A stretch of DNA of 64,000 nt from Rhodeus uyekii (GCA_037043235.1 JAWRVZ010000154.1:664001-728000); one strand, 5' to 3'; counted from the stretch's first letter, positions 12,781-24,420 are shown. Notes: generated by a model not told the origin, from the letters alone. Numbers and translations are program-made.

Positions 12781-14100
12781 TTTTTTTGTACAATTTATTT
12801 ATTTTTTAAGAAAAGGAGAGACAAGGGAAATTATTTTTTTTGGCAATCAACATTTATGCTAAAACTGCTATAAACAAAATGACCATAAAGGTGGTCTAAA
12901 CGATTTGTGTGCTATATACCAGTAATGATAGAATTTTCCTTTTAGGATGAACTATTTTACGGGTGAAAGCTCACATTAATGTCCTTATCAATCTCTTCCC
13001 CCTAGTGGCCCCAGTCTAGTACAGAAAAAACTATAAGAGGAGGAGTCTGCTAATTATTCAAATGTACGCTGATGAAGGGCTGTAATAAAGAAATGAAGTC
13101 CACATCCAGTCTGTTGAAAATCAGGAGTGTGCTCTTCGATCGCAAACCCTCTGGGCCAGAAGAACCCTTGGATAATGAGTGCGATGAGAGATTAGACTGG
13201 ATCAAAGTGGAGATTAAACAGGACAGCAAACACATCAATGCTTCTAATTAGCAAGTCTGTGAAATTTGCTGAAATGGTGCAAATATCATGGATACCGCTG
13301 ATGTATTCATATCATGCCATTATTTTCTCCTCCATTTCCTGGAAGCCTATTGACTGTGCCAAACCCAAAATCACACAGAAGAGGTGAGAGGTGCAAGAAG
13401 ACTCATCTTAATTAGGGAAATTGAAGAATTATTATTTGTGACACATGCTTTTGTGATTCACGCTTTTTGGAGAGATTAGTAACCGTGATCAGTAATGTGT
13501 CGTTTCACAGCTGTGATGGCAGTGAATCTTCAATACTCTGATCAAAAAAGTCTTGCTGGTACTAATGAACAGACCCACACAGAATCCACTGACTCTTTAC
13601 ACATTTTCAGCACAGATATTGGGATCCATGGAGTTGTGCAAAATGGGTTAAGACAGATATAGCATCAGTGTGGATGTAGAGTCTATAGCTGTGTGTGTGT
13701 TATGGCTGTCAATTTAAAATATTAATTTAAAGCAATTAGTTGTGATCAAAATCTTGTGCTAAAATAATTAAATGCACCCCAACACACACACACATTTTAC
13801 ACCTAAAGGTCATTTTACATTTCATACACTTGATTGGTGGTGAGAACACGATGAGGTATAATATACACGTTGTGGTATATAATAAACAGAATATTGTCTG
13901 TTTTTGCTCAATTCTGCCAATGAAAACGTCACCTATAAAGTCACAGCAGAACTGTTGTGCTTCTCCGAGCAACACACAGAAGTGCTTCATTTCTGAATGA
14001 ATCCACACTTTCACTGAATCGGGTGAATCGTAAGTCACAAAAAGAGCCATTTACTAATTTCCTTAACAAATCAGAAGTCTAGATCCGTGAATGTGCGAAT
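12186..14100. other. Mostly featureless, with a short TA tract and one possible small ORF
   Basis: Contains (TA)n at 12744-12772, the small ORF at 13072-13251 and a 104-codon minus-strand frame (13736-14050) with no domain. The last of these runs up to the LINE fragment boundary. Confidence 0.45.
13072..13251 (+). CDS. Possible small ORF of 59 codons, function unknown
   Basis: The frame is open from 13054 after a TAA at 13051-13053 and ends with TAG at 13249-13251. ATG codons at 13072 and 13093 are both possible starts. The product is highly charged, with an acidic stretch (EEPLDNECDE) then an amphipathic-looking LDWIKVEIKQDSK. Its composition is more protein-like than most frames in this window, which are hydrophobic or repetitive. 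There is no upstream promoter signal, no flanking splice pattern I trust and no family resemblance. It may be chance. Confidence 0.15.
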   Translation: MKGCNKEMKSTSSLLKIRSVLFDRKPSGPEEPLDNECDERLDWIKVEIKQDSKHINASN

Positions 14101-14822
14101 GGCTAATGTTCCCCAGAATCTGGAGGAATGTAAATATTCACGAGAATAAACGAGGAAAACTCATGCGGTGAATAGAAAGGTTTACAGTTTATGAAGTGAG
14201 TCTCTATGTTAGGAGAGCATATCTTCTTCAGCGTTGTTATATCTGAACACCAACTTTCGTTGATGTAGAAACACAAACCTCCACCTCTCGTTTTCCCAGT
14301 TAGCTCCGTGATGCGATCTGCTCGGAACAGCTGGAAGCCCGGCAGAGATAGTCCATTGTCCGGTGTGTTCACATTTAGCCAGGTCTCAGTGAAGCACAGA
14401 GCAGCAGAATTGAAAAAATCCTTATTAATCCGGGTGAGGAGAAGCAGTTCATCCATTTTATTAGGAAGAGAACGGAGATTAGCAAGATGAATACTGGGGA
14501 GAGGAGTGCGGAAGCCCCGTGAGCGGAGTTTGACTAGTGCCCCGGCTCGTTTCCCACGCCTGCGTCTGTCTCGGTTTAAAGAGACAGTCGCGACTCCAAC
14601 GAGGATATCGAGTAAAACGTCTGAATAATCAAAAACCGCAGAAATATTGTCTGGAGTGTGATCCCTAATGTCCAGTAGTTCGTTTTTGGTGAAAATCGGA
14701 AAAGAATGACTAAAAGCAGAGCAAACAAACAAAGACAGGACAATCACTGTAGAGCTAAAAACCGAGGCTGCCATCCGCGGCGCCATCTTGTTATGACCCA
14801 CAACCCATTGTCTGTTGGACAA
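14101..14822 (-). pseudogene. L2/CR1-type LINE ORF2 fragment, endonuclease N-terminal half
   Basis: A 239-codon minus-strand frame. Residues 17-40 are hydrophobic, followed by a basic patch (RDRRRRGKRAG, 84-94) and then the start of an apurinic/apyrimidinic endonuclease: LRSLPNKMDELLLL (116-129), the catalytic-type CFTETWL (143-149, E146), GFQLFRADR (162-170), GGGLCFYI (180-187) and FILVNIYIPP (225-234). This order is typical of jockey-superfamily (CR1/L2/Rex) LINEs of fish. The full endonuclease is about 220 residues and the complete ORF2 about 1,000, so the frame stops early. Reverse transcriptase is absent here, and homology ends near 14101. The start could also be M13 or M17. It is a truncated, inactive copy. 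Confidence 0.85.
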
Positions 14823-15354
14823 GGATTCATTGAACCTAAAAAAATGAATACAAATTGTTTAAAAAACTTCAAGCATGGTGGTTGTGTGAGTCCAATGGTT
14901 AGTAGAGAGGTTAAGAAACGGTTAAGTCTAACCTGGTGAAAAGACATTAATTCAATCCCCATTATATTTCATCTGCCACAGCATTGTTAATTTTTGTAAT
15001 GACGCATTTGGTCATTAACCTTTAAACGTATCACAAACACATGAGGAGAGTCTCTGCGTGAACGACCCATGACTGGCAGATCAATGGGCTTCTACATTTC
15101 CCTCTGAAACAGTAGAAAGTTAAATGAAATAAATGTGGAGGATTTTACCAGAGACAAGTTGATTGACTGGGCCGTTTAAACGATGACAGGATGGACGTAA
15201 CTAAGTTAAAGAGCAGTCCATTAAAGCTTAACCTACTGTTCATCTACACCCTCAAACGTATACACAAAAAAAGAGTACATACTTTTAGGGCATAGTATGA
15301 GTAGGTAAAATGGGACGCAGCAAATAATTCACTCATTCAGACATGAAAAAACTA
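14823..15354. other. No gene seen
   Basis: The sequence just upstream of the LINE frame (14823-14960) may be its 5' leader, but it has no recognisable marker. The remainder is unique. Confidence 0.4.
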
Positions 15355-15835
15355 ATTAAAGAGATAGTTCATCCACAATTCTGTCATCATTTAATCTCCT
15401 CATGCTTTTTCAAAGCTACATGAATTTCCTCCTTTTGTAGAACATGAAAGAAGATATTGTGAAGAATGTTAGTGACCAAATCTGGCAAGTAGTGCTGGGC
15501 CGAACAGCCGTAAGAGAGCAGCGCAATGCCAGTGGCGTGATTGATAATGAGCGTATCTAGCCTCGTATCTCATGGACGAGCTCTGGGAGATTACAAGAAA
15601 GCGCAAAGACACTGATGAACGAGGCTAGTGTGGCGGTACGTTCCCTCACGGCCCTCAACCCTGGGTTACTTGCCACACCAAACTGGTTTGGTTGTCGTTG
15701 ACTTCCATTGTATGAAGAAAAAAAATATATATTTTATGTTTCACTGGAGAAATAAAGTCATAGAGTTTGGAAACAACATGAGGGAGAGAAAATTATGACA
15801 GAATTTTCATTTTTGGATGAGCTTTCCTTTTACCT
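15355..15835. mobile_element. Palindromic MITE split by an insertion
   Basis: The left half (15355-15480: gagatagttcatccac, attctgtcatcatttaatct, gaagatattgtgaagaatgt) and the right half (about 15678-15835: gttgacttccattgtatgaa, gacagaattttcatttttgg) are reverse-complementary arms of one short palindromic repeat. Further copies lie at 32144, 39197, 41143 and 43099. In this copy the arms are separated by a ~195-bp insert (15483-15677). Confidence 0.65.
15483..15677. mobile_element. hAT-like MITE inserted in the palindromic MITE
   Basis: The insert starts tggcaagtagtgctggg and ends with the inverted tacttgcca. Flanks accaaatc (15475-15482) and accaaact (15678-15685) match at six of eight positions, which suggests an old 8-bp target duplication as made by hAT transposases. 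The interior is CpG-rich and non-coding. Confidence 0.45.
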
Positions 15836-15958
15836 CCCATTGAAAAGTCATTCATGTCATGGCATTATTTAATTGTAATCACAGTGTAAATGCCACCTCT
15901 GAGTTGCAATGAACGGTTTGTAAATGCTGTGTATCTAAATACCAATTCAGATGCATCT

Positions 15959-15961
15959 TGA

Positions 15962-16009
<48 letters not shown>

Positions 16010-16010
16010 A
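15959..16010. repeat. (GAAA)n microsatellite
   Basis: About 13 GAAA units in an uninterrupted run. Confidence 0.95.
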
Positions 16011-16107
16011 ATTATGCCTGTTAGCCTGTAGCCTAAAAGTTAGTATGTAAGCTACTTTTTGTAATGTCAATTTGATGCTTTTCCTTTACATTATGACATT
16101 ATGACAA

Positions 16108-16109
16108 TA

Positions 16110-16145
<36 letters not shown>
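16108..16145. repeat. (TA)n microsatellite
   Basis: The tract directly abuts the left end of the next transposon, so the TA target of that element lay in this tract. Confidence 0.9.
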
Positions 16146-16148
<3 letters not shown>

Positions 16149-17062
16149 TAGTACCTCGGTTTACGAGCGGCTTGGTATACGAGCAAATCGGTTTACGAGC
16201 ATGGAGGGTCGAATCGGTGTACGAGCATTGTATCGGTGTACGAGCAAATTTCTCTCTCACCCACTCGCATTTTTGTCCTAACGCTCAACATCGTCGCGGG
16301 CATTTTTACTGGAAATATCCTAATGACAGCCTTTCATTACACAGTCACGAGGTTCCAACCCCTTTATCACCCCTTAAATCATTCATTCTCTCAGCCTCGC
16401 TCTGTTTGGCTGCATCATTCACCACAGTGATACTTTTAGAAGTGATAACATGAATTAATTGTGATCGCTAATGTTCACGTAGTGAAATATGTGGTTCATG
16501 AATTCATTTGTCATGAATTTCATTCAATTGTCTCCTAGTTCTGCCTGTCTGTGTGAGTGGGACACCTGCATATCATCTGCCTCACTCCTCTCCACTCCAG
16601 AGCTCGCTGTGGTCGCGCTCGCGTCTCTCTGAGCTTGCGGTGGTCGCGCGCGCGCGCGTCTCCCGTTCCACGACTTTCACTCTGGATTATCACTTCATAT
16701 GTTTTCATATGTTTTGCACTTGAATCCAGGTTTTGTGTTTTCCTCCTCCCTCCTCTGTCTCTCATCTCCTTCATGCCAGCAGACGCTGCTCAAAGTGAGT
16801 TACAGTAAATTGTCAAGTATTTTTAGAGTTTAATTGTCAATTACTAATTAGTATTTATGAGATCTTAATGTTTATAATTTTAACTGTAATTAATAGGGTA
16901 AAACAAAAACAAAATATTTAAAATGGGCATTTATGGTCGTGCGGAACGAATTAATTGATTTTTAATGCATTCTTATGGGGGAAATTGTTTTGGTGTATGA
17001 GCATTTTGGTTTACGAGCTCGCTCTTGGAACGAATTAAACTCGTAAACCGAGGTATTTGCTG
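16146..17062. mobile_element. 'cagtagtacctcggtttacgag' DNA element
   Basis: The left end is cagtagtacctcggtttacg, with repeats of the unit 'cggtttacgagc' or 'cggtgtacgagc' in the first 100 bases. The right end is actcgtaaaccgaggtattt then gctg, the inverted counterpart. TA flanks the left end and the right flank has decayed to aa. The interior has a short CG run (16648-16658) and no transposase. Related copies lie at 11433-12183 and 41342-42094. Confidence 0.8.

Positions 17063-17068
<6 letters not shown>

Positions 17069-17105
<37 letters not shown>
17069..17105. repeat. (TA)n microsatellite between two transposons
   Basis: About 18 TA units then cacacac, lying exactly between the elements ending at 17062 and starting at 17112. 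Confidence 0.9.
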
Positions 17106-17111
<6 letters not shown>

Positions 17112-17113
<2 letters not shown>

Positions 17114-18104
17114 GTGATACCTCGAGATACGAAATGCTCAACTTACGAAAAATCCAAGTTATGAAAGCAAAGACAAATTATTTTACTGCTCTACATACGA
17201 AAAGTTTTCAAGATACGAAAGTTTTCTGAAAGTCCGAGATTCGCCCCATAACAATTTTGGAACTCGCGCCGCACGCCGCCATCTTAGTTATAGTAGACTC
17301 GCCACCATCCTCCTGCTCTCCCATTGGTTCCTGATGCTAGCCAAGCCATGAGATCCTTCTCTCTAATTGGACAGCATCCCTCCCATCATGCATCTTCTAT
17401 ACGTACGTGCTGGCGTGCTTTAGCTCAGCCACTCCGCACCCGAAACTTTAATTGTTTTATATGTTTTCGTAAAGTTAAGTGTACGTACTGTAACGCGTTT
17501 GTTCTCTAGGAGAGGCCGGATAGCTCGCCTAAACATAGAGTGAACCACAAGTGAGACACAACTGCTATTCCACAGGGTTCCTTTAATAACAGGAACTGTC
17601 CATTCGACACACAGCAGAGCAGTCAGCAAACAATGCTTCACTCACCATCGCGTTACCAAACAACTCAACAATAGTAAGAGCAACAGAAAAAAAAGAAAAC
17701 AGTGGGAAAAACCTCACTCCGCATACATGCGATGCTTCCCTGCTCGCGCTCAGTTCGAACCACCTCATTACTGAACTTGAGAGAGTGAAAGAGCGCTCCG
17801 CCTTAAAGGAGCCTTACCCAATATAACTCGTTACAGTACGTACGTACTTTATCTGCTGTTTGTCCTCCTCCTCCTCTGCCGCCACTTTCGGAGATAGCCT
17901 CACTCGAAAGGCAAGCTTCGACATTTTACATTATTTCATTGTTAATAAGTCAATTTAGCTTTATTATGAAATTTAATGGGGTGTTTTTGGAGGGCTTGGA
18001 ACGGATTAGCCATTTTACATGTAAAATGTGTTCCAAGATACGAAAAACTCATTATACGAAGGCCGCCTCGGAACGGATTAATTTCGTATCTTGAGTTACC
18101 ACTG
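17112..18104. mobile_element. 'cagtgatacctcgagatacgaa' DNA element hosting a solo LTR
   Basis: The left end is cagtgatacctcgagatacg. The inverted right end is cagtggtaactcaagatacg (18085-18104), followed by TA. Short internal motifs (acttacgaaaaatccaag near the left, acgaaaaactcattatacga near the right) repeat the terminal theme. No transposase is evident. A 347-bp solo LTR with a 4-bp target duplication interrupts the interior, and without it the element is about 640 bp. Confidence 0.75.
17489..17835 (-). mobile_element. Solo LTR with perfect 4-bp target duplication
   Basis: The 347-bp segment begins TGTAACGCG and ends ACTCGTTACA, bounded on both sides by gtac (17485-17488 and 17836-17839). 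On the minus strand it reads TGTAACGAG...CGCGTTACA and includes an ATTAAA poly(A) signal (17582-17587, complement) about 90 bases before its end. There is no internal coding region. Because it lies inside the 17112-18104 DNA element, it inserted later. A 4-bp duplication suits some ERV/gypsy integrases. The lineage is not identified. Confidence 0.8.
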
Positions 18105-18106
18105 TA

Positions 18107-19421
18107 TGTATATATATTTTTTTTTATTAGTTTAAGCTAAGAATAATTTGTACATTTGAAAGAGTATTTCATTGAGGTAATTGGTGTTAGTAACTTAATG
18201 CTGTGTGTTGACTGAAGTTTGAAAAGCTCTATTATATCTAGATCAAATAGGCATGAATAGAATATATAGATAAAACATTTAATAAACACACATGGCATAA
18301 ATGCAAAATGATGTGCATTGGAGTTGTGTATCTGGAGTTCTGGTCTCGCTCCGTCCAAAGTAAGCTGTCTGCTTTGGCAAGTAATGGTGATGTGTCATAT
18401 CAGTGGTGCCTGCTGTACAAAGAAAATATATCCGTTTTGACGCATACAACATGGATGTTGCATTATCCCACTTCCCTCACATATTTAATTCAGCTGCTAG
18501 CAGCGTTTTCACCCCAGGACAGAAAAACCACAGCTGCTCTCCTCTTCAAACTCTGTTAGACCGTATCTGTGTTTTCTGTTTGCGGTGTAAATACAAAGAT
18601 TAGTCGGCTGCATGTAAAACGCAACCAGATGTTTCAACGGTCAGGCAATGACAAGGTCCTAACAATGAGGTATCCTGCAGGGTCTGTGATATTGACCCCC
18701 CACCCTGCGCTCGATATGTTGTGCTGCATAGTGATTGTTTTGCTGTGATGTTTGACCCCCCTTTAGTTGTAAAGTCCCAGAAGATAGAGAGGACGCAAGG
18801 ACTGAAGGGCGACAAAGATTTATTCTCTCACGTGGAGAGTCGACACTTTGGTCTTTTCCTGAAGGGCGCAGCAACATCAGCCAGCACTAACAGAAAGGTT
18901 TTTGCAGGCTGAATTGCTGGAGGTCTCAGGGTGTGTTTATTTTGAGCTTTTCTCTTCGCATAAAACTCACGATGAGTTGTTTTTGCAGTCATTTTGTTGC
19001 CTGTTGTGGTCTATTAGATCACTAGATGCGTTTTCAGAAGCAAGCATCTGTATATTTCTCAGACTTTGGGATTTTAACTGAGAACGGGTTCATTTAAAAA
19101 GTAGAATAGCAGGGTAACTCTAACTTCTTACCATGGAAGACCGATGCAAATATTGCGGCAGTGTTGAGAATCAATTCATTTTTTTTTTTGTAATTCATTG
19201 CTGGGATAATATAACAAGGTCTCATTTGTTAATATTAGTACACACTGATTTAATAATAAGCAATACATTTGTTAAATAATTAATCTTTGCTAACAGTAGT
19301 TAATAAAAACACAACTGTTCATTGTTTGTTCATGTTAGTTCATGACAATAGGTAGGAATTTCTCTTCATAAACACCTTTTGTTATTATGGTTGAAACTAG
19401 AATATTAATACAATTTACATA
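18107..19421. other. No gene recognised
   Basis: Several 60-85-codon frames overlap on both strands between 18308 and 18912, none with a domain. The sequence is otherwise unique. Confidence 0.5.
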
Positions 19422-20043
19422 CAGTAATACCTAGGGATAATCCGTTCCCGTACAGAGCAGTTGTACAGTACAGTTGTACAGCAGTTATTAAAAAATTATC
19501 CATTCCAACTCTAATAAAACTCCCTTATTAGTGCTAATAACAATGGAAAAAATATGTTTGTAATTGCTATAGAGACACACACAACAATATAGTATATAAG
19601 GAATCCTGTGATATAAAATAACATGTGGTTTTAATTGAGTTCTTCCCTTCGAGACAGACGATACAGTAGCGACTAATGGTGGCATGTAAGCAGGAGGAGG
19701 AGGAGGAGGAGGAGGAGGGAGGGACAATGTAGATAATGCAAACACAATACAGAAGTGTAGTGTTTCTTCTCATGTTGTGTTTTGGATAGACTCAGAACCT
19801 CATATTTATTATTATTGAACACTCATAACTCGTGCTGCTCCCAGCTTAATACTCCTGAATCACTCGTCACCCCCGGTAACCCCCGCTGTAAAACCAAGCT
19901 GCCTCTAGTGGAGATCAAATGCAATTACCCATAAATGAGGCGTCTGTAAGCGGCTTGTTTTTCAAAGCAAAAAATTGCTCAAAGGCTTGCTCGTATCTCA
20001 GAATACTTGTATGTTAGGATGCTCATATCTCAAGGTATTACTG
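19422..20043. mobile_element. 'cagtaatacct...' DNA element, diverged
   Basis: The left end is cagtaatacctagggataat. The inverted right end is cagtaataccttgagatatg. TA flanks both sides (19420-19421 and 20044-20045). Internal sub-terminal motifs include tgctcgtatctcagaa near the right end. A (GGA)n tract lies inside. There is no transposase frame. Confidence 0.7.
19692..19721. repeat. (GGA)n microsatellite
   Basis: Nine GGA units inside the DNA element. It gives poly-proline frames on the opposite strand that are not genes. Confidence 0.9.
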
Positions 20044-21387
20044 TATATTGGCCGTGGAAGTCTTGGATCCAAAAAAATGTAATCCAATGACTCAATGTTG
20101 ACAGTCAGATAGGACAACGTATCATTGCACTCAGATCGAAATGAATCTGCAGCAGTCCAGTGGTGCTTGTAAGAGCTCTGTAAGTTTTTTTTTTTTACGT
20201 TCATTATTATTGTAATGTCATGTGCTTTGAGACATAAGGTTTTAACACAGTCTCTCATAACGCTTTGCAGACTCTGACGTACGATCTTGTGTTTGGAAGA
20301 AAGTCTGTGTTTGGAAACACTCTGATTGGATGGTGGGATCTTATGATTTCTAAGCTAGCTTGCTATTTAACTTCTGAACTAAATTAAACGTATATATATA
20401 TATATTCGTTATTCTGAATATTTTACTGCACCCATCAACTGCCTTAAAAACCCCATCAACTGTGTAGCAATGTGCTAAAAAACCAGAACAACTCATATTT
20501 TATTCCGAAATTGTTTTTATGTGATAGTGGATGCAACATATGCTAACGTGTATTACTCTGAATATGAAGGACAAGCATTGAAAGTCTGTCTACTTCAACA
20601 TTACAGCCAGTGAGAGGTAACGACGTGCTTTCATTTAATTCAGCTGCTCCTCTTTTAGGCTCAACCTGTTTCGGAGTAAATTGAAAGCACTTCGCCGTAG
20701 AAATGTTCCGTCAATCACCTCTTCCTCTGGTGTCCCTGTAGAGAAATGAATGGTTGCATTAAGATAGATGTTATGGTCATTCAGATGGTTCCCACAGAGC
20801 AAATAACATCCTAAGTGAAACGTAGTGGTCGCAGGAGAATCATTGGAGGGCTGTAAAATGAAAGCTTTAAATCTGGACCATTAGATAAGGTTGTCATAAC
20901 AAGGCTACCTCCACATCATGATGCTTTGGGCATATAAGTCAACCCGGAGTTGTCAGATGATGTATTTATGTTTCAGAGATGCATTTGAGAAATGTTAGAT
21001 GATGTTTAAGCCAATCTTAAGCGGGCCTCGTATGTGTTTGCACGTTTCAAGCTCGTGTGAACAGACTGCAATGGAAACTGGACTGTCAGTCAAAGAAACG
21101 CACCTGCCCTTTAATGTCAAACAATTAGAATGACTCAATCAGACAGCAGGAGAGGAGGAGATGATCTTCGCCCGTATTTAGCTGATTTGGCTGCGTTTGA
21201 CGGGCAGGTGGACAGGCGCGCGGACAGATAAATGACGAGATGTCCGTGAAGCACGAGGATGTGACGGGATGCTGACAAGCATATTCCGCTGAAGGAATGA
21301 GAAAATAGTTCCTAAAATTTCACTCACAAAAGTTTGGGAGCAAGTCTTTTTTCTTTTACATGCAAAACAGGAGATGGACCCGACTGC
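20044..21387. other. No gene recognised
   Basis: A 102-codon minus-strand frame (21178-21486) runs into the MITE that follows and has no domain. The rest is unique sequence. Confidence 0.5.
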
Positions 21388-21623
21388 CAGTGTTGCCAGA
21401 TTGGACTGATGATTTTCAGCCCAACTAGAGCAAAAAACCCGCCCATTTACAAAAATTCCCAGTGTTTTAATGGAATTTATATGCATTTATATATGAAATT
21501 TGGGTGGGTTTGTCAACAAAAACAAGCCCAATTTTTATCGACCAGCCCAATGCATTTAATTCCGGTCGGACGCGACCAAAAGGAGCCCAATTGGGCGGGA
21601 ACCCGCCCAATATGGCAACACTG
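21388..21623. mobile_element. hAT-like MITE, 236 bp
   Basis: The left end cagtgttgccagattgg and the inverted right end cagtgttgccatattgg match at 16 of 17 positions. Flanking octamers ccgactgc (21380-21387) and ccagctgc (21624-21631) agree at six of eight bases, as expected for a mutated 8-bp hAT duplication. Internal strings such as agcccaat occur in both orientations. The element is non-coding. Confidence 0.8.
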
Positions 21624-23712
21624 CCAGCTGCATCCTACAGAATGGGGTGGGTCTACACAATTTCTCTTGGCTCGGTCGTCTTTCATTGGCTTACAGACTG
21701 CACGTGACAGGACTTGAGCGTTGTCTTCATTATAAGGCACAGACGTGATAGCCTACATCCCACAATGGCCAGATAAATTATGAACTATTTATTTGTGGTG
21801 GATGGTGCACACAAACCCTCTGCTTAAGCACTGATCAAATATTACTTCGGGAAAAGAGATTTTTCTAATGCGACACAATTATGACAGACCTCAGAGCATG
21901 AATTATTAGGAGCATTTGATCTGAGAATATCCAAATATACTCCAGAATCTTGGCTCATCTTAGTGGGTCGAGATCAAATCGAGTGTTTATTATTCACTTG
22001 ACTCGCTTGTTAAGTACTGCACATTTAATCGTCTGGATCAGTCGAATTCACAAATGAACCATTCAGAGTTATTTGTGAACCAGTTGATTGAAAAGAATCA
22101 GCTCAAGAAATGAATATCACTATTGGGTCTCGGTTTCTTCACTTTCAAATAATGAGGAACCACATTTCTTTTCTGAAATGAAGTGGATGAAAAAGTCTGA
22201 TATTATGCTTTGCAATGTAGTGAAGAAAAATAAAGTTTCATAAAACTTTAGATAATATGGAAAACAAGTTAGCTTATAAAAATGAATACCACCTGAAACT
22301 GTAAAACTGTTTTGCCATGTTATTCAAATTAGAACAATACTGATATATCTTTTTCCTTTTATATATGGTGATATGAAGTGATACGAATCCTTTAATTCAT
22401 AATGAATTCCTCTACCTGAAGACCTGACTCTCCTGCTGTGGATAATCAACCAATACATTTGTTTTAAGTGTTGTGAGGTTGTTTGTGCATTTACCTAAAG
22501 ACAAGCTTAATTTAGCACAACAATCATTTCATGTACATTGCTACAGGCTATTGTTTTCTTCTTCATCTGTGCATTATAATAAAGTGTTTATGAAACTGCA
22601 CAGCTTAATGAAACGACATACTCTCCGTCCCACACCGACCACCTACGACCACATGTTCTATCATGAATGCCTATGAAAGACCATTGAACCAATCAGAGTA
22701 GGCATGGGGCGGAGCAATATGTGCAGCCCCGCCCCGCCCCTTCTGACTGCAGCCAATCAGGGTGTGCAGGGTTTCTTCTTCCATGAGGGGGTTTGGCATT
22801 ACTCTTACGTTCAGCCAACCGTCTGTGGGTGTGAGGCTGAGATATATTTGATAATACCTGAGATAAGTTAGATTTAGTTTATTAGCTTTGCGGTGACCTG
22901 TATGTGCTCCTGGAAGGAAATATATGCATTTACAATGGACATTCTTTCCCTTTTGAGTCCAAAAACGGTTCAAAATATTTATTGGGGTGTTTCCAAATTT
23001 CAGTTCTATAAAATGCCTTTTAGTATGATGCCAACTGGCAAAATTAAATTTCTTCATGGGGATTAAAAAAAAAAAATCCCTTGCTTAGGAGTACTAAACC
23101 TTTAACTAAAACAGCCAATTTTGAGGTGAATCACTACACAACAACTATTGATCTGAAGCAAGAAAAAAGGTAATTTATGTATTTCTTATCATTTAATATG
23201 ATTTATAAGAGTGAGATTATTAATATAACAGTATTAACTTATATATGGATGAATGGTCAGTATCAAGTCAACCAGATCCTCAGCAAAATAAATATATAAT
23301 AAAATGAAGAAGAAAGCCAAAATATTTAATGCCATGGATAAACATTTACTGACTAATCCATTATTTGTAGAGAGGGGGTCAAAATGACAATTTTCATCTG
23401 CTATTTGAAGCCAAGATGATTCACTAAGTAGTAAATATATCTCAATTATTATCCAAATTTTCTTTTGTTTTCTGTGTTTTTAAGACCCTGTATGGTTCAG
23501 TGCCAGAGATATGGGCATCTCAATGTGGCTCTATGTGCAAATTGTTGAATTTTACTCATGCGCACACAGCTTATATTTAGTGGAATGTATGAAGAATAAA
23601 TCATGTTGAAACTAGAATTGAAATCTTGTTTCCCTCTTATCAAAACAATATCATATAATACAGCTGTTTTACTGTCTGTATTCTTTGCTACAATTCTCCT
23701 AACCCTATGTAA
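21624..23712. other. No gene recognised apart from a promoter-like patch
   Basis: The only distinctive part is the CCAAT/GC-box patch at 22685-22765. A 128-codon minus-strand frame (22671-23057) across that patch has no domain. Confidence 0.45.
22685..22765. promoter_or_regulatory. CCAAT-box/GC-box cluster
   Basis: Within 80 bases are ccaatcag (22688-22695), a GC box (ggggcgg), a run ccccgccccgcccc (22727-22740) and a second CCAAT box (gccaatcagg, 22753-22762). NF-Y and Sp1-type factors bind such motifs. No transcript start or exon is visible near it. The patch could also be part of an old repeat. Confidence 0.3.
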
Positions 23713-23735
23713 TCCCCCCCCCCCCCCCCAAACAC

Positions 23736-23822
<87 letters not shown>
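23713..23822. repeat. Four-part microsatellite: C, TA, CA, CT runs
   Basis: Poly-C (23713-23729), then (TA)n (23738-23760), (CA)n (23761-23786) and (CT)n (23789-23822) follow one another with almost no spacer. Confidence 0.95.
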
Positions 23823-23826
<4 letters not shown>

Positions 23827-24072
23827 TAGAGTCTACCTTTCTACCTTTCCTGTAATGCACTCCTATTCATGTCTAAATTAACTTTCTTCAACTTGAGTTA
23901 TTTTTTAGGTTAGAAATTCTACTCTATGTTTTGGTATGATCTGTGTGTTTTACAGTCTAGCATATAGTATAACATATATTACTGACTTCATAACAGTCGA
24001 AGGCGGTCACTAGAACGCCCTTATGATCTGTGGTTTGAAAATTACATGCTTGCTTTCTCGCTCCATGTTTCC

Positions 24073-24074
<2 letters not shown>

Positions 24075-24104
<30 letters not shown>
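24075..24104. repeat. (GT)n microsatellite
   Basis: Fifteen GT units just left of the CpG-rich block. Confidence 0.9.
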
Positions 24105-24108
<4 letters not shown>

Positions 24109-24239
24109 GCTCAAGTGGTCGTAAGTCAGGGTACAGCGTCTAGACAGGGGACAGAGAGTCGGTAGATGGCAGTCGTGTCCCTTCTGCACTAGACAGGAAG
24201 AAGCGGCGCCTCAAACACTCGCACTTAGTACCCAGGTTA

Positions 24240-24420
24240 TACACAATCACACACGCACATGTGTGCGTCAAACAGGCGCTACAGACCTGGCCGAACGCGC
24301 GCGTGAGCGCGCGCACTCCCTCGTCATATAATCTATAGCGCGCGGGGTTATTGCGCTCGACCAATCATTCGTAAGATGGAAAAAGATTACTGGACCATTG
24401 ACTTTTACGCATCCGAGAAG
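24240..24420 (+). promoter_or_regulatory. CpG-island-like promoter candidate
   Basis: CpG density rises abruptly here (gcgcgcgtgagcgcgcgcac, 24297-24316) in a window that is otherwise CpG-poor. A TATA-like catataatctatag (24324-24337) and a CCAAT box (gaccaatcattcg, 24359-24371) follow within 50 bases. The orientation is taken from the downstream splice donor at 25651. This is the most credible host promoter in the window, but no transcript evidence is available. Confidence 0.4.

Noticed and set aside
19488..19773. Poly-proline minus-strand frame
   Set aside because: Produced by the (GGA)n tract in a DNA element.
22671..23057. 128-codon minus-strand frame across the GC-box cluster
   Set aside because: No domain, no start context, and it crosses a promoter-like patch.
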